The notes under the pieces: model-generated
The model's database searches: none
Told to the model about the DNA's origin: nothing
Seen by the model: only the letters and a program-made list of their open reading frames with translations
Assembly: GCA_905234185.1 (NCBI GenBank)
Contig: CAJOGC010000002.1
Span: 1 to 64,000 of the forward strand
Direction: 5' to 3'
From: an uncultured Alphaproteobacteria bacterium
GTDB lineage: Bacteria; Pseudomonadota; Alphaproteobacteria; Rs-D84
Length of the DNA stretch: 64,000 bases
In this document: positions 57,097-64,000 of the stretch, in pieces
Numbering within the stretch: the stretch's first letter is position 1
Layout: every line of letters begins with the position of its first letter
Made by a program: the position numbers and the translations under genes

Positions 57097-58257
57097 CTAA
57101 ATATGTTTCTTTAATCGCATAATACGGTTATAAGATTCGCGAATTCTGGATTTTTTTATCTGGCCAGTATCAACCAAATGCATAATTATGCCGTGCACAT
57201 CGCGACCACGATTTCTGTCGAATGTTAAATTATTACCAAATACCAATACATCATTTCCCGCGTCCAGGGCCATTTTAATCGCCTGGGCCAAACCATATTC
57301 ATTCGCGATTGCTCCCATATCCATATCATCGGATACAATTACACCGTCAAACCCCATATCACGCAACATAGATATCGTTTTGCCTGATAACGACGCTGGC
57401 ACATTGTCAAAATTATTGTTTATAACATGCGCAACCATTACCGTTGTCCGCACATCATTGTCTGATAATAATTCGCGCCAAGGTTCCAGTTCATATTCTT
57501 GGTATGTGTTGGTTATATCTGTGATTCCATTATGTGAATCGGTCCCTGCACTGCCGTGACCGGGAAAGTGTTTAAATGAATATGCAATCCCAGCGTCCGC
57601 CAACCCACGCGCAAATGCACCACCAAAAGTGGCAACTGTTTCTGGGTCATCTGAAAAACTGCGTTCTTTGGCACCAATCGCGGGCGATTCAGGATTCACA
57701 TTAACATCCAATAACGGTGCAAAATCCATATTGATGCCCAGGTCGTGCAGACGCGATCCCAAATCATATGCGATTTCATATGTTGTATTTGTATCCCCAC
57801 GTCCCAACTGGGCCGCGGACGGTATTGATGCAAATCCATGTTCCGGTTTCAGACGCTGTATATTTCCGCCTTCTTGATCGACAGCGACCAGCAATTTTTT
57901 CGGTGCGATTTTTTGCAGACGGGAGACCATATTTTTTACCTGGTCAATATTTTTTATATTAGATGAAAATATTTGCTGTTTGGCCTGTTCCATTGTCATA
58001 CCACGGGCCAACAATCCGGAAATATCAACATCAAATAGTATAATTCCACCGATTACCCCGTCTTGAATTTGGGATTCTATGGCGGCAAAATCATCAGCAT
58101 TTTCACCCATGCCATCCCCGTGAAAACCAGTCATAATTATTTGCCCAACCATATCATTTAAACTGGGACGTTTATGCATCCAGGCAACAGTGCCACACAC
58201 AAACGCCAGCGCAACGGCACAGATAAAAAATACTTTTTTATTTTCTGGGAATAACAT
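57097..58257 (-). CDS. nagZ: Beta-N-acetylhexosaminidase (GH3)
   Basis: FKHFPGHGSAGTDSH, DGVIVSDDMDMGAI. Confidence 0.88.
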   Translation of the reverse strand: MLFPENKKVFFICAVALAFVCGTVAWMHKRPSLNDMVGQIIMTGFHGDGMGENADDFAAIESQIQDGVIGGIILFDVDISGLLARGMTMEQAKQQIFSSNIKNIDQVKNMVSRLQKIAPKKLLVAVDQEGGNIQRLKPEHGFASIPSAAQLGRGDTNTTYEIAYDLGSRLHDLGINMDFAPLLDVNVNPESPAIGAKERSFSDDPETVATFGGAFARGLADAGIAYSFKHFPGHGSAGTDSHNGITDITNTYQEYELEPWRELLSDNDVRTTVMVAHVINNNFDNVPASLSGKTISMLRDMGFDGVIVSDDMDMGAIANEYGLAQAIKMALDAGNDVLVFGNNLTFDRNRGRDVHGIIMHLVDTGQIKKSRIRESYNRIMRLKKHI

Positions 58258-58285
58258 TCTGCAACTCCATATGTTCTATTGAATT

Positions 58286-59089
58286 TTATGCTTCTTTTTT
58301 GCGCAACGCAAATGCAAAAATTATCGCACCGGCAACAAACATTATCCCCGATAGCAATGTTCCCATCGTCAATCCCCATGAAGTCAAGAAGCCGATTTGT
58401 GCATCAGGCGCACGGAACTGTTCACACACGATACGCGCGACAGCATATCCCATGCCCCAAATTCCCCCAAGCGCCCCCGGATACCGACGCAGGTCTGTCC
58501 AACGATAAAGACAAACCATCAATGCTAATAATAAAACACCTTCACCAAAAGCCTCATAAATCGGGCTTGGGTGGCGCGGAATTGTGGTTTCGCCATTAAA
58601 AACTATCGCCCACGGCACATTGGTTGCCCGACCCATAACCTCCATATTAATAAAATTCGCAATACGACCACAGAGTACCCCAATTGGTACAACCGCCGCC
58701 ATCATATCTAGTATGGACCAAGCGCGAACTTTATTCTTTCGTGCGAACAACCATGTTGCCAATAAAACACCGGCCAGACCACCATGAAAACTCATTCCGC
58801 CATGCCACACGGCAAATATTTCCAGTGGATGTGCAACGAAAAACCACGGATTATACATCAACACATAGCCCAACCGTCCACCAATCACGACCCCCATTAT
58901 CACATACGACAATAAATCATCCAGTTGTTTTTTATCCAACCGTACCGGGCTTTTTGGCGACAACATCATTTTTTTTATCAACCAATAACCCAATACAAAT
59001 CCCGCGATGTACGCCAACGCATACCACCGCACATCCAGTCCAGCAATGCTGAATGCGACTGGGGAAATTGGATTAATTGTTATTGCCAC
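58286..59089 (-). CDS. lgt: Prolipoprotein diacylglyceryl transferase
   Basis: WYALAYIAGF, GGRLGYVL, HGGMSFHGGLAGV, GRIANFINMEVMGR. Confidence 0.93.
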   Translation of the reverse strand: MAITINPISPVAFSIAGLDVRWYALAYIAGFVLGYWLIKKMMLSPKSPVRLDKKQLDDLLSYVIMGVVIGGRLGYVLMYNPWFFVAHPLEIFAVWHGGMSFHGGLAGVLLATWLFARKNKVRAWSILDMMAAVVPIGVLCGRIANFINMEVMGRATNVPWAIVFNGETTIPRHPSPIYEAFGEGVLLLALMVCLYRWTDLRRYPGALGGIWGMGYAVARIVCEQFRAPDAQIGFLTSWGLTMGTLLSGIMFVAGAIIFAFALRKKEA

Positions 59090-59103
59090 GATTGTGATCC
59101 GTT

Positions 59104-59550
59104 TTAACGTTGTGGTTGTGTAATTGCCTGTTTCTTTGCTTCGGTCATGGCCAGAAATTCTTTATACTTTCTTGCATGTAATCCCGGATTTTTTCTTGCC
59201 ATCGCATAAAGCACTTTTTGTGTCACACCCTGGACATTCATATCTTCGATGTCTTTTATAACATTGGCAATTTCATCGCTACTGGCGCCCAAACGGGACA
59301 TACGTACTTTGATTGTTTCCATACAATTTTTTATGTTCTGTTCGGCTTTTGTTATAACTTTTGCACTGGGCATGCGTGCCGCCCGTTGTTCCGCGATGGT
59401 TTCATAATTTTTGATAATTAACCTTACATTATATGATATCAAATAACCGTGTTCATCTGATGAAGTGACACCCTTAAGTGCCTCTGCATTATCTAAAGTT
59501 TCACGATAAGACACCTTGTCGCATTTTGCTACGTTTCTTAACGCATTCAT
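59104..59550 (-). CDS. Hypothetical protein
   Basis: 148-aa ORF. Confidence 0.5.
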   Translation of the reverse strand: MNALRNVAKCDKVSYRETLDNAEALKGVTSSDEHGYLISYNVRLIIKNYETIAEQRAARMPSAKVITKAEQNIKNCMETIKVRMSRLGASSDEIANVIKDIEDMNVQGVTQKVLYAMARKNPGLHARKYKEFLAMTEAKKQAITQPQR

Positions 59551-59621
59551 TTTGTATCCTTTTATTCTTGAATTTACCGATGCATTGTATTATATAAATA
59601 TGGAATGACAAGGAGAATTTT

Positions 59622-60329
59622 ATGTCAAATCGCATACAACAATTACACAATGACGGCATGTCTTTATATCTTAAACGCGTATTTGCATTAATGTTTGGCG
59701 CGGTGGGGTTAACTGCAATCGCATCGTTTTTCACAATGGCAACACCGCTGATTACGTTTTTGTTCACATCAACGGGGCTGTCCGCATTTTACTACATATT
59801 ACTTTTTGGCGGACTGGCACTTTCCATTTGGGCCCAGGTTCGGGCATTTCACCTTAGGCCGATGACTGGGGGTGTGTTGTTGGCACTGTACGCGATTATG
59901 ATGGGCATTGTTATGACGCCGTTATTATTAGTCGCTGTGACGCATAATCCATGGACAATATTGTTTGCATTTATAATTGCGGCGGTTATGTTTGGATGCA
60001 TGGCATTGTTCGGATACAAAACCGTCCGTAATTTGTCATTTTTGCGTTTGTTTTTATTCATGGGTATGATCGGATTAATTTTGGTTGGCGTCTTTTCATT
60101 TATTTGGCCGGCATTGGTTGGTGGTACATTCGGCACGATAGTGTGTCTGATTGGTGTATTAATATTTGCTTTGTTCACCGCGTATGACATGCAGACGTTA
60201 AAGAGTGCATATAATTATGTTGGTGATGACACACAAAAGAATCAATTGGCTGTGCTGGGCGCATTGCATTTGTACATTTCGTTCATTGCAATGTTTCAGT
60301 ATATTTTAAGCCTGTTTAACCGTAATTAA
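59622..60329 (+). CDS. Bax inhibitor-1/YccA family membrane protein
   Basis: About 7 TM-like segments; C-terminal TAYDMQTLKSAY...LGALHLYISFIAMFQYILSLF. Confidence 0.88.
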   Translation: MSNRIQQLHNDGMSLYLKRVFALMFGAVGLTAIASFFTMATPLITFLFTSTGLSAFYYILLFGGLALSIWAQVRAFHLRPMTGGVLLALYAIMMGIVMTPLLLVAVTHNPWTILFAFIIAAVMFGCMALFGYKTVRNLSFLRLFLFMGMIGLILVGVFSFIWPALVGGTFGTIVCLIGVLIFALFTAYDMQTLKSAYNYVGDDTQKNQLAVLGALHLYISFIAMFQYILSLFNRN

Positions 60330-60352
60330 TACCAAGGAAAAAGGAAAACAAA

Positions 60353-60529
60353 ATGGCATACAAAATAGATAAATCACAATGCATTGGCTGTCACACATGT
60401 GCGGGTGTTTGTCCCATGTCGGCGATATCCATTGATGGCGACGGCAAATGCGTTATTGACGCATCAAAATGTGTTTCATGTGGCACCTGTGCGGCAATGT
60501 GTCCGGTAAGTGCTATAAAGGCAGAATAA
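60353..60529 (+). CDS. 2[4Fe-4S] ferredoxin (58 aa, below the ORF-track cutoff)
   Basis: MAYKIDKSQCIGCHTCAGVCPMSAISIDGDGKCVIDASKCVSCGTCAAMCPVSAIKAE: two CxxCxxCxxxCP motifs. Confidence 0.93.
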   Translation: MAYKIDKSQCIGCHTCAGVCPMSAISIDGDGKCVIDASKCVSCGTCAAMCPVSAIKAE

Positions 60530-60557
60530 TAAAAACGCACCGTTTGGTGCGTTTTTT
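60530..60557. terminator. Terminator
   Basis: AAAAACGCACCGTTTGGTGCGTTTTTT. Confidence 0.75.
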
Positions 60558-60635
60558 ATCGAAAAAATCAATATATTATTGCAAAATCTTATTTAAGGTA
60601 TCATAATAAGCACGCAATAAAATTGGAGTTTTGAT

Positions 60636-61997
60636 ATGCCAGCAAAAACAGTTAATGATATTGTCGCATTGTGCAAGCGGCGCGGTTTTATTTTCACAGG
60701 TTCCGAAATCTATGGCGGATTGGGTGGTGCATATGATTATGGTCCATACGGCGTGGAATTGATGAAAAACATCAAAAATGCGTGGTGGAACGCCATGATT
60801 TATTCCCGTAATGATATCGAAGGCTTAGATGCGGCCTTGATATCAAACCGCCTGCTTTGGAAATATTCGGGCCACGAAGCATCTTTTTCCGACCCATTGG
60901 TCGAATGCAAAAAATGTGGTGCCCGCATGCGCCAGGACAAGATGCGCGACCCGACCAAGTGTGATAACTGTGGTTCTACCGACATCACCGAACCACGCGC
61001 ATACCAACTGATGATGGGATTGTCGATTGGTGCAATGGCGGACGGTGCGATAAACGCATACCTGCGTCCGGAAACGGCGACCACGACATATGTCAATTTT
61101 AAAAATGTTTTGGATGCAAAGCCACATAAACTGCCATTTGGTATCGCCCAAATTGGCAAGGCTTTCCGTAACGAGATTTCGCCCCGCGGTTTTGTTTTCC
61201 GCATGCGTGAATTCGAACAGGCGGAAATGCAATACTTTGTAAACCCGGCAGATGACGAAAAATATTTCGAAATGTGGAAAGCGACGCGCATGGCATGGTG
61301 GATTGATACACTGGGCATACCGGCCGAAAAATTGCGTTTCTTGCCACACGTAAAATTAGCACACTATGCCAAGGCCGCGGTTGATATCGAATACGCATTT
61401 CCCGATGGTTTTGACGAAGTCGAAGGTGTCCATAATCGCCAGGATTTTGATTTGGGGTCCCACACGAAATCCCAGGATGAATTCGAAATCCATGCGAAAG
61501 TACTGGAAAACAAAGACAGCACAACAAAGTTGGCATATTCTGACCCGCAAACAGGCGATAATTTCATCCCATATGTTATTGAAACCGCAATGGGTGTGAA
61601 TCGCGCAATGTTGGCGGTTATGATAGAAGCATATACCGAAGAAGATCTGGGTGATGGCAAATCGCGCATCGTGTTGAAATTAAAGCCATGGTTGGCACCG
61701 GTCAAGGCGGCGGTCATTCCGCTGGCGCGAAATGTTCCGGAATTGCTGGAAATATCAAACAGCATTGAAAACGATTTGCGCAAATTGGGCATTGGCCGTA
61801 TTGAACTGGAAAACAGTGGTAATATCGGTAAAAATTATCGCCGTCACGACGAAATTGGCACACCTGTGTGCATTACGGTTGACCACCAAACAATCGAAGA
61901 TGGTACCGTCACACTGCGCTATCGCGACACAATGGAGCAAATTCGTGTTCCGGTTGCGGATGTTCCGTCAAAAGTGTTAGAGATTGTGAAACATTAA
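60636..61997 (+). CDS. glyS: Glycyl-tRNA synthetase, dimeric type
   Basis: GFIFTGSEIYGGLGGAYDYGPYGVELMKNIKNAWW; class II motifs FRNEISPRGFVFRMREFEQAEMQYF. Confidence 0.92.
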   Translation: MPAKTVNDIVALCKRRGFIFTGSEIYGGLGGAYDYGPYGVELMKNIKNAWWNAMIYSRNDIEGLDAALISNRLLWKYSGHEASFSDPLVECKKCGARMRQDKMRDPTKCDNCGSTDITEPRAYQLMMGLSIGAMADGAINAYLRPETATTTYVNFKNVLDAKPHKLPFGIAQIGKAFRNEISPRGFVFRMREFEQAEMQYFVNPADDEKYFEMWKATRMAWWIDTLGIPAEKLRFLPHVKLAHYAKAAVDIEYAFPDGFDEVEGVHNRQDFDLGSHTKSQDEFEIHAKVLENKDSTTKLAYSDPQTGDNFIPYVIETAMGVNRAMLAVMIEAYTEEDLGDGKSRIVLKLKPWLAPVKAAVIPLARNVPELLEISNSIENDLRKLGIGRIELENSGNIGKNYRRHDEIGTPVCITVDHQTIEDGTVTLRYRDTMEQIRVPVADVPSKVLEIVKH

Positions 61998-62023
61998 AAA
62001 ACCGCCCAAACGGGCGATTTTTT
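61996..62023. terminator. Terminator
   Basis: AAAAAACCGCCCAAACGGGCGATTTTTTA. Confidence 0.7.
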
Positions 62024-63704
62024 ATTCGTTTACATTCGGAATAATCACCGTATCATTATAATATGATATAAATCGATTTCCGGTTGCACAGTAAAATTTT
62101 TGTAAGGAATCATTATATTCACGCACCGCCGAAACCCATCGTTCATCGATATCGCTTTGGGCACCCTGGTACGCAGTAAATGCCCCCAATGCACCACCGG
62201 CACCGGCACCAATCATTGTACCCTTTAACCGTGCCTTGTTATCTAAATCGATTATACCACCATCTTCGGCACTGATATACATGGGGTCAAAGTCGTTCAA
62301 TGTTGCATCATCAGATGTTAACGGTTCCCCCACGGCTTCGCCACGGGTATTGCGCAAATATATTGGGGCACCCGGATTCGACTTCATCCATTCATACCAA
62401 TCTGCGCGTTTCATACCAAAGAATTTATCTGAAATCCCCCACACCAATGCCGGTTTTTGTTCCTTGGCACGGATGGCGCTTTTTATTTTCACATATACAT
62501 GGCCTTCGCCCGGGCCGCTCTGCATTGTGGATTTTCCATTTAAATCTTCATACATGTGATATCTTTCACCGGCACCGCCATCGCGCAAATCGGTCCATTC
62601 AACATCCGTAAGTGAATTCACATCTCTCAAAACCAAATTACCGTTTTTGTCCTTTAATTCGATTTTAATTGATGCCAGATTATCAAGCACACAACTTTCA
62701 TTACGGCAAACGACCGCCTTTCTTTCATTTACATCAAGATATACATTTTCACCATCGCCAACCTTGTCACCACGAACAATGTATCCCCACAAACATTTTG
62801 ATGTCTCACTGCCACTTGCTTTTTTGCAATCTTCGATACGCAACACCGAATCGCCAGATGCCATAATATTACCGACAACACCACCGGCCGCCGCGTTTAT
62901 TCCGGTGGACATAATCATATCGCCACCAACCTTGCCCGCGTACGAGCCACCGGCACCAATCGCTGCGCCACTTAACGCGCCTATAACAGTCCCCTGGATT
63001 TTGCCCTTGTCGGTTCCAATTAAACCGTCTTTGCCTATATCATTTTTTCCGGCGATATTACCACCAATTCCGCCAATCAATGCCCCAGCCGCAATTTTAA
63101 GTGCCGCATTTTGTTTTTGTTCTTGGTCCATTACCTTTTTTACATCTTCGACGGTCGGTGCTTCGTCCGCCGGGAAAATCACATTTTCGACATCCGCTGT
63201 ATAAGAATATTCAGGAAAATCAGAAATGTTGCACTTTACCATGGAGCCAGCCGCAACATTTGCACGCGCCAATGTCACATATTGTGGCGCATTTGGATTA
63301 GTAATCGACACATTATTTGGTGCCAAGGCACGAAGTTCAACAACCGCAACACATGTCGATGCACCGCCGGCACCAACACCCGCCGTCGGCTTGTCCCAAG
63401 TAAATTCACCGTCTGGATAAATACGAGAACACGCTTCTAATTGGCCCGCGCCGATGTGCGCTGTCCCGCTTGTTATCTGCTTTGCTAAATCATCATTTGT
63501 AATCCGTGCCGATAAATCCGTGTTGCCCGGTGCCATCTGGGCCGTTGAATCAACGGTCACAGTATTTGCCGCAACCATTTGCCGATAAACATCATTTTTT
63601 GTTTTGTTGCCGATACGTACGGCACCATTTGCCACCCCGCCGGCCAATATACCAACCACGCCGACAAATAATGACATGTGTAAAATCTTGTTTTTCTGTG
63701 CCAT
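62022..63704 (-). CDS. Exported glycine-zipper-containing hypothetical protein
   Basis: N-terminal signal-like segment; Gly/Ala-rich stretches (GALIGGIGGNIAGK, GAGAGGALGAF). Confidence 0.65.
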   Translation of the reverse strand: MAQKNKILHMSLFVGVVGILAGGVANGAVRIGNKTKNDVYRQMVAANTVTVDSTAQMAPGNTDLSARITNDDLAKQITSGTAHIGAGQLEACSRIYPDGEFTWDKPTAGVGAGGASTCVAVVELRALAPNNVSITNPNAPQYVTLARANVAAGSMVKCNISDFPEYSYTADVENVIFPADEAPTVEDVKKVMDQEQKQNAALKIAAGALIGGIGGNIAGKNDIGKDGLIGTDKGKIQGTVIGALSGAAIGAGGSYAGKVGGDMIMSTGINAAAGGVVGNIMASGDSVLRIEDCKKASGSETSKCLWGYIVRGDKVGDGENVYLDVNERKAVVCRNESCVLDNLASIKIELKDKNGNLVLRDVNSLTDVEWTDLRDGGAGERYHMYEDLNGKSTMQSGPGEGHVYVKIKSAIRAKEQKPALVWGISDKFFGMKRADWYEWMKSNPGAPIYLRNTRGEAVGEPLTSDDATLNDFDPMYISAEDGGIIDLDNKARLKGTMIGAGAGGALGAFTAYQGAQSDIDERWVSAVREYNDSLQKFYCATGNRFISYYNDTVIIPNVNE

Positions 63705-63738
63705 ACCTTACCCAACCACCATAAACGCGTGCGATTTA

Positions 63739-63996
63739 TCAGAACTGTAACCGCAACCGTGCACCAACATCGACCATTCCCAAACGTCCACTTTCATACC
63801 AATCGGTATAATGATAAACGCTGTCATATGGGGCTTCGTATTCGCCACCGGCGCCGTCCCCCAGCCATTCGGTTTGTGACATAACTATACTGCCCGATGT
63901 TTTGACGCGTCCAAGATTTGCATACCGAACAAAGAAATCCATTTTCAGTCCACCTGACAATTCAGTTGTGACACCACCTTCTAACATAAATGCCAA
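63739..63996 (-). CDS. Outer-membrane beta-barrel-like protein, C-terminal part (runs off the window)
   Basis: Alternating aromatic pattern and C-terminal ...VGARLRLQF; ORF open toward the window end. Confidence 0.6.
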   Translation of the reverse strand: MAFMLEGGVTTELSGGLKMDFFVRYANLGRVKTSGSIVMSQTEWLGDGAGGEYEAPYDSVYHYTDWYESGRLGMVDVGARLRLQF

Positions 63997-64000
63997 CTGT

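Noticed and set aside
61099-61792. Minus-strand ORFs over glyS
   Set aside because: Antisense of a conserved aminoacyl-tRNA synthetase; codon-bias artefacts.
62236-63440. Plus-strand ORFs overlapping 62022-63704
   Set aside because: Pro/Ser/His-rich antisense translations of a Gly/Ala-rich exported protein.

Overview
The window is chromosomal DNA from a host-associated-looking, moderately AT-rich bacterium, probably an alphaproteobacterium (inferred from gene content; not tested). Core genes (parC, zapA, radC, map, holA, lptE, acyl-CoA synthetase, nrdD/nrdG, nagZ, lgt, glyS) are interrupted by several accessory blocks.

The strongest discovery is a complete diversity-generating retroelement (DGR) at about 0.06-4.9 kb, all on the minus strand. 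It has a DGR-type reverse transcriptase (2056-3099), a non-coding template repeat (TR, 1234-1374) and a variable repeat (VR, 102-242) that forms the C-terminus of a small secreted Cys-rich protein (96-533). I aligned TR and VR by hand: 141 bp without gaps, 12 mismatches, and all 12 fall on adenines of the TR sense strand (25 A in 141). All nine AAC codons of the TR are changed in the VR. The target does not look like the usual C-type-lectin scaffold. A non-diversified paralog, an unusual 114-aa accessory ORF, a hairpin-rich putative DGR RNA and a divergent XRE regulator with three TGATATCA boxes complete the locus. Nested palindromic MITE-like repeats flank the TR cassette.

Other notable items are: (i) nrdD with its glycyl-radical C-terminus on a separate small ORF, downstream of two NrdR boxes; (ii) two tandem integrated elements at tRNA-Ser(UGA), about 1.7 kb (Tlde1-like toxin and possible immunity gene) and about 29 kb (terminase remnant, HipBA, protease cluster, two HNH-LRR paralogs, a giant NTPase with a PD-(D/E)XK-like C-terminus, a large serine recombinase), sharing end sequences around an ACTGGCGG core; (iii) a WYL regulator / double-AAA+ / DUF2779 nuclease module.

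All calls come from reading motifs and hand alignment; no database search was run.
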